Positions 38,400 through 48,644 of a stretch of DNA of 64,000 bases are shown one piece after another. The translations under genes were made by a program, and so were the position numbers. Origin of the DNA: Rhynchopus sp. YZ270_cl-10. Taxonomy: Eukaryota > Euglenozoa > Diplonemea > Diplonemida > Diplonemidae. Within the stretch, counting starts at the first letter, position 1; every line of letters begins with the position of its first letter. A model generated the notes under the pieces. It had not been told where the DNA came from and ran no database searches. It saw nothing but the letters and a program-made list of their open reading frames with translations. The stretch covers positions 868,001 to 932,000 of the forward strand of contig OZ037835.1 in assembly GCA_964035575.1 (NCBI GenBank), read 5' to 3'.

Positions 38400-39605
38400 G
38401 ACACCCCCGAAACCTGCCCTCAAGCAAGGACGGAAGAGGGGTCGGCAAGCGGCCGAATGGGCAGGGGTGACCGTAGAGGCTGAGCACCCTGTGAACCCGA
38501 AGGTGAAGTGCCAGTGGTGCGGGCACACCTTCAGGGGCTCGGCAAGCCGAAGGATCACTTCAGCAGTGGTGGTAGCGTGAGAAGGTGTGCTGGGCTCAAA
38601 CTAACGTCAGTCAAAACCAAAGAAGAGTACGAGCAGTGGCTTGGAATGCTGAACGAGAAGAAGCAGATCAAGCGAAGACGGCCACCAGTGCAGACAGAAC
38701 TGTGGCAGGGAGACCCTTGGACGCCTTCGCAGTGAAAGTGGTGGTGGGCGCAGGGCCACACTGACAACAGCATTGCGGGATGGGTGTACACAACCGTTGA
38801 ACACAACGAGCTCACAGCACTTCAAGGACATGATCGACACTGTGTGCAAACTCCCCCCACAAGCTGACTACAAGGTCCCGGACAGAAAAAAGCTCACATG
38901 AGTGCTGCTTGACGATGCACACCAAAACATGAGAAGCACAATGCGGTGCACACTGTCGAACCAAAGCCCCGCTGGGATACACGAGAGTCGTCGATGGCTG
39001 GACCTCAAAAAACAATAAACAATTGTCCAATTCTCTTGTATCGACAAAAGAAAGCAGTTCGATAGCAACTGTGTATCGTGAAAACGTCCCAGAAACAAAG
39101 GAATGGGTTGCGACACAAATTGGTGATTTTATTGACAGCTTGAGCGAGGACACCACAGCATTGCCAGCAGTCCCAGAGTCTGCGGATGTGATTGAGGAGA
39201 GTGAAGAATGTGAATACGTCGTCCCCCTTCCAGAAGGAGCTGTGCAACATCAGGAATGCTTTCCTCCACTGTTGCGATCGCCCAATCAAACACTCGTTCG
39301 CACCTAGCGGAGAGGCATCCCACAGTCCTGTGTTCCCTTTGCCTTCCACATATGGCGGGAGGCAAAGGGATTCTTAGAAGACGTGGGCGACTGGGGAAAT
39401 ACTGGGAAAGAGGACATGTGTAGGTTTAAGGAGGAGGCCAACGATTGCTTAAGGGTCTTCACATATCTCTCTGTGTGCCCCACCCACCTCTTTATGATGT
39501 CTGAACGCACAACACTAAGCATCGTGAAGCCTGCAGACACCAGGTTCGGGGGTCTCTTAATGGTGGCGCGCATGATGAACATCGTGATGAGATGTGATCA
39601 CTGAT
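38400..39605 (+). pseudogene. decayed hAT-family transposase
   Basis: Plus-strand pieces in several frames line up in the order of a hAT transposase: a BED-type zinc finger with CQWCGHTF after AAEW (about 38445-38560), the DUF659 signature VVDGWTSKNNKQLSN (about 38988-39035) followed by ETKEWVATQIGDFI, and later KPADTRFGGLLMVARMM (about 39525-39580). Stops and frame changes between the pieces show that it is long dead. The C-terminal dimerisation region is not seen. It sits between ankyrin genes 3 and 4 and interrupts the usual spacer, which resumes at 39661. Confidence 0.7.
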
Positions 39606-39660
39606 CCACAGGCACCATTTTTTCAAAACTCCTTTCCACAATCCACATTAGCGTAATCCC

Positions 39661-39859
39661 TGACAAAAAAAAGGGGAAGGTATTATCATTGAACACAGCC
39701 AAAAGGATTCTTGGCGCAAAGGGAGAAAGGGGATGAGGGGTGAAGTCGCTACCAAGACAGTAGGGGCATCCTATGAACGTTGCAACGTGTCTACCGTGAC
39801 TCAGTGCAAGGAGACGCTTGACCCATGGTCGAAGTGGGATGAGGGTTTGCGACCTCTAG
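39661..39859. repeat. ankyrin spacer 3' block
   Basis: Shared downstream block of the ankyrin genes (ATTATCATTGAACACAGCC, then AAGTCGCTACCAAGACAGTAG, then GAGGGTTTGCGACCTCTAGT). It lies where the 3' UTR of gene 4 would be. Confidence 0.6.
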
Positions 39860-40912
39860 TTACAACAGTGCATCAGTCAGCACCTGCACAACGTCTTTGT
39901 GATCTTCCTCCACCGCATACTGCAACGCAGTGTAGTTGTTTTCAGTGTCTCGGTGATTCAGTTCCACCTCTGGCAAGCCCACAAGATAGCGCACAGTCTC
40001 GATGTGTCCAGAACTTGCCGCAAACATAAGACACGTTTGCCCTTCCTCATTTGTGGCACGCACTCCCGCACCTGCTCTGACCAACATCTTCACAACGTCA
40101 AGTGCTCCTGATTCGCAAGCACAGTGCAGAGGCGAACAGTAATCGTTGTCCTCTGCATCGATGTCTGCACCTGCACCAATCAGCACCTGCACCACGTCTC
40201 TGTGCTTCATAATAGCCGCTAAGTGCAACGCAGTGCTGTCACCACCATCTCGGTGATTCACATCCACCTCTGGCAAGCACACAAGATAGCGCACAGTCTC
40301 GGTGTGTCCAGAATATGCCGCAAGCATAAGACACGTGTATCCTCCCTCCTTTGTGGCGCGCACTCTCGCACCTGCTCTGACCAATATCTTCACAACGTCA
40401 AGTGCTCCTGATTCACAAGCATAGTGCAGAGGTGAGCATCCGTTCTCGCCTTTCGTATGTAAGTCTGCCCCTGCATCAATCAAGACGCGACACACTGCAG
40501 GGTCTGACCACATGGCCGGACAGTGACTCGCTGACTGACCTGCGATGTGCTTGGAATCATGCGGGACAAACGCCGCGTTGTTGCAGACTGACTTCCAATG
40601 CTGCAAGAGGACCTCCGTGCACACAACGTGGTCTGCGTGGACACACTCACTCAGCAGGATCCCAAAGTCCATCTGCGTTGTCTCAACATACGGAAGAAGC
40701 AGTGTGAGGCATTCATCGTGGTTCCCTCTGCATGCCTCGTGCGCAGCATCGAAGGCCACTGCTTTTCTGTCTGGGTTGAACTTCTCAAGGACCGCAAGCA
40801 CGGCAGTCGTGTCGCCGTTCCTGGCAGCCTCCATCAAGACCCCGTCTGCAGAAAGCTGTCTTCTCTTTCGTGGGTTCTCGTCCTGCGTGCTGTCTGCGTG
40901 TCGCTTCGGCAT
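39860..40912 (-). CDS. ankyrin-repeat protein 4 (350 aa, shortest)
   Basis: Start at 40910-40912, stop TAA after DALL. It has the cap with LSADGVLM in place of LSADEVLM, and only two A-B-C blocks, about 100 residues fewer than the usual member. The loss is clean at block borders, so it looks like unequal recombination between blocks rather than decay. The 5' flank is the type II block shared only with gene 5. Confidence 0.9.
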   Translation of the reverse strand: MPKRHADSTQDENPRKRRQLSADGVLMEAARNGDTTAVLAVLEKFNPDRKAVAFDAAHEACRGNHDECLTLLLPYVETTQMDFGILLSECVHADHVVCTEVLLQHWKSVCNNAAFVPHDSKHIAGQSASHCPAMWSDPAVCRVLIDAGADLHTKGENGCSPLHYACESGALDVVKILVRAGARVRATKEGGYTCLMLAAYSGHTETVRYLVCLPEVDVNHRDGGDSTALHLAAIMKHRDVVQVLIGAGADIDAEDNDYCSPLHCACESGALDVVKMLVRAGAGVRATNEEGQTCLMFAASSGHIETVRYLVGLPEVELNHRDTENNYTALQYAVEEDHKDVVQVLTDALL

Positions 40913-41457
40913 TGTGTGTTTGTGTATTGAGGCTCTGTTTTGGGCACTGAAGTGCGTTCTGCAGGGTGAAGCAGTTGGAGTCGTCTAGGTACATCAGGTG
41001 GCTGAAGAGGGGCGAGAGGAGGAGGAGGGGTGTATTTGGTCAACACTTTTAAACAAGCACAGGCTGTGCCAAAGAAGCGGATGGACGGCTTGAAGGCAGG
41101 ACGTGACAAGGATATGGAAGGGAGACACGCCGTGACGGCTCATAACCCGTCCCTTCGTGAGATCTTGGGATCCGACGGGACTACCTTCGACAACCTCAGA
41201 AGGGGGCGACGGTAAGACTCATGACGTCCGTCTTTCATGTCCAGACGTATTGCATACTCGTACAAAAAAAGGGGGAGGTATTATCATTGAACACAGCCAA
41301 AAGGATTCTTGGCGCAAAGGGAGAAAGGGGATGAGGGGTGAAGTCGCTACCAAGACAGTAGGGGCATCCTACGAACGTTGCAACGTGTCTACCGTGACTC
41401 AGTGCAAGGAGACGCTTGACCCATGGTCGAAGTCGGATGAGGGTTTGCGACCTCTAG
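40913..41457. repeat. ankyrin spacer, type II, copy 1
   Basis: Nearly identical to 42805-43349. It contains TTGAGGCTCTGTTTTGGGC next to the gene 4 ATG, a plus-strand open stretch (KQAQAVPKKRMDGLKAGRD) and the shared 3' block of gene 5. Genes 4 and 5 with their spacers are offset by 1892 bp, which marks a recent tandem duplication. Confidence 0.7.
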
Positions 41458-42804
41458 TTACAACAGTGCATCAGTCAGCACCTGCACAACGTCTTTGTGA
41501 TTTTTCTCCACCGCATACTCCAACGCAGTGTAGTTCTTGACAGTGTCTCGGTGATTCAGTTCCACCTCTGGCAAGCCCACAAGATAGCGAACAATCTCGG
41601 TACGTCCACACCACGCCGCAAGTATAAGACATGTGCGTCCTCGGTGATTTGTGGCACGCACTCCTGCACCTGCTCTGACTAACATCTTCACAATATCAAG
41701 TAAACCTGAAGCGCAAGCATCGTGCAGAGGCGAACGTCCCTCGTAGTTCTGTGTGTAGATGTCTGCACCTGCATCAATCAGCACCTGCACCACGTCTGTT
41801 TGTTTCCACAACACTGCTTCCTGCAATGCAGTGTTGTGATCAGCATTTCTGTGATTCACATCAACCTCTGGCAAGCACAAAAGATAGCGCACAGTCTCGG
41901 TGTCTTCACAGAACACCGCTTGGGCAAGACACCCTGTATCATTTGTGGCACGCACTCGCGCACCTGCTCTGACCAACATCTTCACAACGTCAAGTTCTCC
42001 TGCACCGCAAGCAGTGTGCAGAGGCGAACGTCCCTTGTAGTTCTGTGTGTCGATGTCTGCACCTGCATCAATCAGCACCTGCACCACGTCTGTGTGCTTC
42101 ATAATAGCCGCTAAGTGCAACGCAGTGTAGTTGTCAATATCTCGGCTATTCAAATCAACCTCTGGCAAGCCCACAAGATAGCGCACAGTCTCTGTGTATC
42201 CATATTGTGACGCAACTTGAAGACACGTCCATCCTGCGTAATAAGTCGCACGCACTCTCGCACCTGCTCTGACCAACATCTTCACAACGTGAAGTGCTCC
42301 TGAAGCGCAAGCAGTGTGGAGAGGCGAACTTCCATAATCATCTTTCGTATGTAAGTCTGCCCCTGCATCAATCAAGACGCGACACACTGCAGGGTCGGAC
42401 CACATGGCCGGACAGAGACTCGCTGACTGACCTGCGCTGTACTTGGAATCATGCGGGACAAACACCGCGTTGTTGCAGACTGACTTCCAATGCTGCAAGA
42501 GGACCTCCGTGCACACAACGTGGTCTGCGTGGACACACTCACTCAGCAGGATCCCAAAGTCCACCTGCGTTGTCTCAACATACGGAAGAAGCAGTGTGAG
42601 GCATTCATCGTGGTTCCCTCTGCATGCCTCGTGCGCAGCATCGAAGGCCACTGCTTTTCTGTCTGGGTTGAACTTGTCAAAGACCGCCCGCACGGCAGTC
42701 GTGTCGCCGTTCCTGGCAGCCTCCATCAAGACCTCGTCTGCAGAAAGCTGTCTTCTCTTTCGTGGGTTCTCGTCCTGCGTGCTGTCTGCGTGTCGCTTCG
42801 GCAT
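41458..42804 (-). CDS. ankyrin-repeat protein 5 (448 aa)
   Basis: Start at 42802-42804, stop TAA after DALL, three blocks. The first block (SSPLHTACASGAL, YYAGWTCLQVASQYGYTE) and last block (GLLDIVKMLVRAGAGVRAT, NHRGRTCLILAAWCGRTE) are almost the same as in gene 6. One B repeat is short (TGCLAQAVFCEDTETVRYL). The cap is intact. Confidence 0.9.
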   Translation of the reverse strand: MPKRHADSTQDENPRKRRQLSADEVLMEAARNGDTTAVRAVFDKFNPDRKAVAFDAAHEACRGNHDECLTLLLPYVETTQVDFGILLSECVHADHVVCTEVLLQHWKSVCNNAVFVPHDSKYSAGQSASLCPAMWSDPAVCRVLIDAGADLHTKDDYGSSPLHTACASGALHVVKMLVRAGARVRATYYAGWTCLQVASQYGYTETVRYLVGLPEVDLNSRDIDNYTALHLAAIMKHTDVVQVLIDAGADIDTQNYKGRSPLHTACGAGELDVVKMLVRAGARVRATNDTGCLAQAVFCEDTETVRYLLCLPEVDVNHRNADHNTALQEAVLWKQTDVVQVLIDAGADIYTQNYEGRSPLHDACASGLLDIVKMLVRAGAGVRATNHRGRTCLILAAWCGRTEIVRYLVGLPEVELNHRDTVKNYTALEYAVEKNHKDVVQVLTDALL

Positions 42805-43349
42805 TGTGTGTTTGTGTATTGAGGCTCTGTTTTGGGCACTGAAGTGCGTTCTGCAGGGTGAAGCAGTTGGAGTCGTCTAGGTACATCAGGTGGCTGAAGA
42901 GGGGCGAGAGGAGGAGGAGGGGTGTATTTGGTCAACACTTTTAAACAAGCACAGGCTGTGCCAAAGAAGCGGATGGACGGCTTGAAGGCAGGACGTGACA
43001 AGGATATGGAAGGGAGACACGCCGTGACGGCTCATAACCCGTCCCTTCGTGAGATCTTGGGATCCGACGGGACTACCTTCGACAACCTCAGAAGGGGGCG
43101 ACGGTAAGACTCATGACGTCCGTCTTTCATGTCCAGACGTATTGCATACTCGTACAAAAAAAGGGGGAGGTATTATCATTGAACACAGCCAAAAGGATTC
43201 TTGGCGCAAAGGGAGAAAGGGGATGAGGGGTGAAGTCGCTACCAAGACAGTAGGGGCATCCTACGAACGTTGCAACGTGTCTACCGTGACTCAGTGCAAG
43301 GAGACGCTTGACCCATGGTCGAAGTCGGATGAGGGTTTGCGACCTCTAG
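42805..43349. repeat. ankyrin spacer, type II, copy 2
   Basis: Duplicate of 40913-41457. It carries the gene 5 upstream sequence and the gene 6 3' block. Confidence 0.7.
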
Positions 43350-44996
43350 TTACAACAGTGCATCAGTCAGCACCTGCACAACGTCTTTGTGATTTTTCTC
43401 CACCGCATACTGCAACGCAGTGTAGTTCTTGACAGTGTCTCGGTGATTCAGTTCCACCTCTGGCAAGCCCACAAGATAGCGAACAATCTCGGTACGTCCA
43501 CACCACGCCGCAAGTATAAGACATGTGCGTCCTCGGTGATTTGTGGCACGCACTCCCGCACCTGCTCTGACCAACATCTTCACAATATCAAGTAAACCTG
43601 AAGCGCAAGCAGTGTGCAGAGGCGAACGTCCATCGTTGTTCTGTGTGTCGATGTCTGCACCTGCATCAATCAGCACCTGCACCATGTCTGTGTGCTTGTT
43701 AATAGCCGCTAAGTGCAACGCAGTGTAGTTATTTTCAGTGTCTTGGTTATTCACATCCACTTCTGGCAAGCCCACAAGATAGCGCACAGTCTCGGTGTGT
43801 CCACACCACGCCGCAAGGCTAAGACATGTGCGTCCTGCATCATTTGTGGCTCGCACTCCCGCACCTGCTCTGACCAACATCTTCACAATGTCAAGTGCTC
43901 CTAAACCGCAAGCATAGTGAAGAGGCGAACTTCCCTCGTAGTTCTGTATGTTGACGTCTGCACCTGCATCAATCAGCACCTGAACCACGTCTGTTTGTTT
44001 CCACAACACTGCTTCCTGCAATGCAGTGTTGTGATCAGCATTTCTGTGGTTCACATCGACCTCTGGCAAGCACACAAGATAGCGCACAGTCTCGGTGTGT
44101 CCACAGAACACCGCTTGGGCAAGACACCCTGTATCATTTGTGGCACACACTCGCGCACCTGCTCTGACCAACATCTTCACAACGTCAAAATCTCCTGCAC
44201 CGCAAGCAGTGTGCAGAGGCGAACATCCGTTGTTGTTCTGTGTGTCGATGTCTGCACCTGCATCAATCAGCACCTGCATCACGCCTGTGTGCTTGTTAAT
44301 AGCCGCTAAGTGCAACGCAGTGTGGTGGTCAGTATCTCCGTGATTCACATCCACTTCTGGCAAGCCCACAAGATAGCGCACAGTCTCTGTGTATCCATAT
44401 TGTGACGCAACTTGAAGACACGTCCATCCTGCGTAATAAGTCGCACGCACTCTCGCACCTGCTCTGACCAACATCTTCACAACGTCAAGTGCTCCTGAAG
44501 CGCAAGCAGTGTGGAGAGGCGAACTTCCATAATCATCTTTCGTATGTAAGTCTGCCCCTGCATCAATCAAGACGCGACACACTGCAGGGTCTGACCACAT
44601 GGCCGGACAGAGACTCGCTGACTGACCTGCGCTGTGCTTGGAATCATGCGGGACAAACGCCGCGTTGTTGCAGACTGACTTCCAATGCTGCAAGAGGACC
44701 TCCGTGCACGCAACGTGGTCTGCGTGGACACACTCACTCAGCAGGATCCCAAAGCCCATCTGCGTTGTCTCAACATACGGAAGAAGCAGTGTGAGGCATT
44801 CATCGTGGTTACCTCTGCATGCCTCGTGCGCAGCATCGAGGGCCAGTTTTGTTCCGTGTGGGTTCAACTTCTCAAGGACCGCCCGCACGGCAGTCGTGTC
44901 GCCGTTCCTGGCAGCCTCCATCAAGACCTCGTCTGCAGAAAGTTGTCGTCTCTTTACCGCCTTCTCTTGTGTGCTGTCTGAGTGTCGCTTCGGCAT
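43350..44996 (-). CDS. ankyrin-repeat protein 6 (548 aa, longest)
   Basis: I chose the ATG at 44994-44996 by family alignment. The N-terminus differs from all others (MPKRHSDSTQEKAVKRRQ) but keeps the basic cluster. It has four A-B-C blocks: the same outer blocks as gene 5 with one extra block inside. Stop TAA after DALL. The upstream DNA is unlike the type I or II blocks, so this gene may be controlled differently or may have lost its original promoter. Confidence 0.9.
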   Translation of the reverse strand: MPKRHSDSTQEKAVKRRQLSADEVLMEAARNGDTTAVRAVLEKLNPHGTKLALDAAHEACRGNHDECLTLLLPYVETTQMGFGILLSECVHADHVACTEVLLQHWKSVCNNAAFVPHDSKHSAGQSASLCPAMWSDPAVCRVLIDAGADLHTKDDYGSSPLHTACASGALDVVKMLVRAGARVRATYYAGWTCLQVASQYGYTETVRYLVGLPEVDVNHGDTDHHTALHLAAINKHTGVMQVLIDAGADIDTQNNNGCSPLHTACGAGDFDVVKMLVRAGARVCATNDTGCLAQAVFCGHTETVRYLVCLPEVDVNHRNADHNTALQEAVLWKQTDVVQVLIDAGADVNIQNYEGSSPLHYACGLGALDIVKMLVRAGAGVRATNDAGRTCLSLAAWCGHTETVRYLVGLPEVDVNNQDTENNYTALHLAAINKHTDMVQVLIDAGADIDTQNNDGRSPLHTACASGLLDIVKMLVRAGAGVRATNHRGRTCLILAAWCGRTEIVRYLVGLPEVELNHRDTVKNYTALQYAVEKNHKDVVQVLTDALL

Positions 44997-46231
44997 TGTG
45001 TGTATCGTTGCTGTGTCTGGGGATGGGAGCATCGTGGTTGGGGGTGGGGTAATTAAAAAATAAAGTACTGTGAAATTTGTACCCCGCTGTTCCGTTTTCG
45101 GTGAAGTGCGCGAAAACTGCTGATGTTCCCTTGTATTGGAGTACAGTCAAGCTTTTGACACGGATAAAAAGAAACCTGTTTTGATAGGGCTGACCTGGCT
45201 GTGTGCACACCACACACTATATTGGCAATGTTGGGATTGGGACAATGGAAGACGTCTTTGTTACAGACCGGTTCCCCAAAGTTTCGGTTCCAATATGAAT
45301 TTTTCCCTTTTATTTTTGATGGAACAATTTTTCTGGTCCATGTTTTTTTCAAAACACGGTATATTCCGGAGTTCCAAAATGGGGGAGTATCAACTCCCCC
45401 TAGCGGAAGTGAAAGGGGGGGAGTCGACTCCCTCTCGCTGGACCTCTTGCGAAGTTGCCCTTTTCCAGAAAGAGTCCACCGTGTGGGTGAAAAAAACCCC
45501 CCTCACCCCCTGCTAGAAAAAAACCTCTGTCAGGGGTTGTGACGACACTGAGGACCTCCTTGGCTCATAGCTGTTGGCGAAGTCTAGCACCACCCTGCTG
45601 AACACTCTAAATCTAAAAGAAACGAGGGGAAAAAAAAAGAGGAAAAGAGGAAAATGCACTTTTTGGTTTTTTAATTCTCAGAAATCGCAGAAGTCCTCGA
45701 AAACCATACACCAAACCACTTAGAGGAACTAAAGAACGTAGCATCGTACCAGAGAGGTTCAAACACTCAAATGATTCTGGACAGAACTTGAACCTGTCTG
45801 TCCCACGTTTTAGGAGGCAGAACTTGGACGAGATGGCACCCCCCTAGTCATACATGTCGTGCGAAAAGCTTCTTCCGCATTCTTCGTTGTTTTGAAAACT
45901 TGGTTGTATTAGTGTAGCCACCCTAGAGTGTGCTCCACTATATAAGCATATTCTTCACATTCCTCTTCGCACATTCTTCACATTCGGAAAATGCGAAGAC
46001 AATGCGAAGAGCTTTATCCCAGAAGTTTTTCCCAACACAAAAAATATACGTTTTGTGCGCACTGTGATGGGGTGGCTCAAACTGCACATAAAACATTGTC
46101 CGACCCAGCATTATTTCAGATCGCTCCAAAAAATTCATATTTGCGATATTTTGCTTTGGAAAGATGTGAAGTGAGCCACAGACTCATTTACGCTTGATAC
46201 ATGTGGTTCCCTCGTTGTAGGTGACCTCTAG
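44997..46231. other. 1.2-kb spacer between ankyrin genes 6 and 7
   Basis: No gene recognised. It holds GGGGGAGTATCAACTCCCCC and GGGGGGAGTCGACTCCC hairpin-like stretches (about 45383-45440) and one GGTTGTATTAGTGTAGCCAC motif copy (about 45900-45940). The usual ankyrin spacer modules are absent except the last 25 bp before gene 7. Confidence 0.45.
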
Positions 46232-47599
46232 TTACAACAGTGCATCAGTCAGCACCTGCACAACGTCTTTGTGATCTTCCTTCGCCGCATACTGCAACGC
46301 AGTGTAGCTGGTCATAGTGTTTTGTTGATTCACATCCACCTCTGGCAAGCCCACAAGATAGCGTGCAGTCTCGGTGTGTCCACAATATGCCGCAAGCATA
46401 AGACACGTTCGCCCTTCGTCATCTGTGGCACGCACTCCCGCACCTGCTCTGACCAACATCTTCACAACGTCTAGTACTCCTGATTCGCAAGCACAGTGCA
46501 GAGGTGAAGATCTGTAGTTGTTCTGTATGTTGACGTCTGCACCTGCATCAATCAGCACCTGCACCACGTCTGTGCATTCGTCGCTCATATCCCTAAGTGC
46601 TAAGTGCAACGCAGTGCCGTTGTCAGTGTCTCGGTGATTCAGTTCCACCTCTGACAAGCACACAAGATAGCGCACAGTCTCGGTACGTCCACACCACGCC
46701 GCAACTTGAAGACACGTGTGGCCCTCGTCATCTGTGTCACGTACTCCCGCACCTGCTCTGACCAACATCTTCACAACGTCAAGTACTCCTGAAGCGCAAG
46801 CACAGTGCAGAGGTGAAGATCTGTAGTCGTTCTGTATGTTGACGTCTGCACCTGCATCAATCAGCACCTGCACCACGTCTGTGCATTCTTCGTGCTTCCT
46901 AAGTGCTAAGTGCAACGCAGTGTGGTTGTCAGTTTCTCGGTGATTCACATCAACCTCTGGCAAGCACACAAGATAGCGCACAATCTCGGTGTGTCCAGAA
47001 TATGCCGCAACTTGAAGACACGTTTGCCCTTCGTCATTTGTGGCACGCACTCCCGCACCTGCTCTGACCAACATCTTCACAACCTCAAGTTCTCCTGATT
47101 CACAAGCTTGGTGCAGAGGCGAACGTCCATAATGACCTTTCGTATGTAAGTCTGCCCCTGCATCAATCAAGACGCGACACACTGCAGGGTCTGACCACAT
47201 GGCAGGACAGACACTCGCTGACTGACTTGCGCTGTGCTTGGACTTGTGCGGGACAAACGCCACGTTGTTGCAGACGAACTTCCAATGATGCAAGAGGACC
47301 TCCGTGCACGCAACGTGGTCTGCGTGGACACACTCACTCAGCAGGATCCCAAAGCCCATCTGCGTTGTCTCAACATACGGAAGAAGCAGTGTGAGGCATT
47401 CATCATGGTTCCCTCTGCATGCCTCGTGCGCAGCATCGAAGGCCGCATTCTTTCTGTCTGGGTTCAACTTGTCAAGGACCGCCCGCACGGCAGTCGTGTC
47501 GCCGTTCCTGGCAGCCTCCATCAAGACCTCGTCTGCAGAAAGCTGTCTTCTCTTTCGTGGGTTCTCGTCCTGCGTGCTGTCTGCGTGTCGCTTCGGCAT
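46232..47599 (-). CDS. ankyrin-repeat protein 7 (455 aa)
   Basis: Start at 47597-47599, stop TAA after DALL. It has three blocks, two with the long C variant (LRKHEECTDVVQVL and LRDMSDECTDVVQVL) also found in gene 9. The last B-C junction is unusual (NQQNTMTSYTALQYAAKED). The upstream frame opens another 29 codons, which correspond to the type I block and are not protein. Confidence 0.9.
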   Translation of the reverse strand: MPKRHADSTQDENPRKRRQLSADEVLMEAARNGDTTAVRAVLDKLNPDRKNAAFDAAHEACRGNHDECLTLLLPYVETTQMGFGILLSECVHADHVACTEVLLHHWKFVCNNVAFVPHKSKHSASQSASVCPAMWSDPAVCRVLIDAGADLHTKGHYGRSPLHQACESGELEVVKMLVRAGAGVRATNDEGQTCLQVAAYSGHTEIVRYLVCLPEVDVNHRETDNHTALHLALRKHEECTDVVQVLIDAGADVNIQNDYRSSPLHCACASGVLDVVKMLVRAGAGVRDTDDEGHTCLQVAAWCGRTETVRYLVCLSEVELNHRDTDNGTALHLALRDMSDECTDVVQVLIDAGADVNIQNNYRSSPLHCACESGVLDVVKMLVRAGAGVRATDDEGRTCLMLAAYCGHTETARYLVGLPEVDVNQQNTMTSYTALQYAAKEDHKDVVQVLTDALL

Positions 47600-48644
47600 C
47601 GTGTCTTTTGTGTGTTGTTGCTGTGTCTTTTGTGCTGGTTTCTTTTTGTGCAGAGGTTGTGGGTGACGAGAGAGGACGAAGAACACACATGCAACACACC
47701 CTCTGAGGGAACGGAATACACGGATACGTCACACACCTCACTGCCAGTGTGGACCATGGCACTGCGGGAACCCTCTGACGAAGTGATGTGCATGCATGCA
47801 GCTGCTGTTCAGCGCTGTAGATCCGCAGCAAACACAGGTGAGAGACCTGAGGGCAGCGAACCACAAGACGCAGCTTGGATGTGGAAGACCTCTGAACAGA
47901 AAATTTTGCCTTTAAATACAACCCCTCTCGTAAACAGTTACCTTTTGTTTGGGTCCATAACTGGTGCACCGTCGGTGGACCCCACTGACCATGCCCCAAT
48001 CCTACAATCCATTTCGTGGTTCGCATCTGATATGCTGCCCCCGCTTGCTCTCAACAGATGAATGAAAGCATCATTGAACACATAGATTACGTCTAACTTT
48101 GTGTCGATACAGCACAAAAGGGTGGAGAAATATATTGTTTTTGAGTAGAGGTGGAGGTGGAGGGCGACTCCGCACCGACGCCACCGTATCGCATAAGAGC
48201 GAGGTTCCATCAAGGACCAAAAGCAAACACTACTTTTAAACAAGCACAGGCTGTGCCAAAGAAGCGGATGGACGGCTTGAAGGCAGGACGTGACAAGGAT
48301 ATGGAAGGGAGACACGCCGTGACGGGTCATAACCCGTCCCTTCGTGAGATCTTGGGATCCGACGGGACTACCTTCGACAACCTCAGAAGGGGGCGACGGT
48401 AAGACTCATGACGTCCGTCTTTCATGTCCAGACGTATTGCATACTCGTACAAAAAAAGGGGGAGGTATTATCATTGAACACAGCCAAAAGGATTCTTGGC
48501 GCAAAGGGAGAAAGGGGATGAGGGGTGAAGTCGCTACCAAGACAGTAGGGGCATCCTACGAACGTTGCAACGTGTCTACCGTGACTCAGTGCAAGGAGAC
48601 GCTTGACCCATGGTCGAAGTCGGATGAGGGTTTGCGACCTCTAG
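47600..48644. repeat. ankyrin spacer, type I plus long module, copy 1
   Basis: Starts with the type I upstream block of gene 7 (to about 47745). Then come a plus-strand open stretch from 47756 (MALREPSDEVMCMHAAAVQ), a GGTGCACCGTCGGTGGACCC block, the KQAQAVPKKRMDGLKAGRD stretch and the 3' block of gene 8. It is largely duplicated at 52101-53217. Confidence 0.65.

Noticed and set aside
41030-41215. Small gene KQAQAVPKKRMDGLKAGRD in the ankyrin spacers (also 42922, 48151, 52724)
   Set aside because: The copies are too alike to show codon bias, the start differs between copies and the stop overlaps a GTAAGA donor-like site. I kept it as part of the spacer repeats only.
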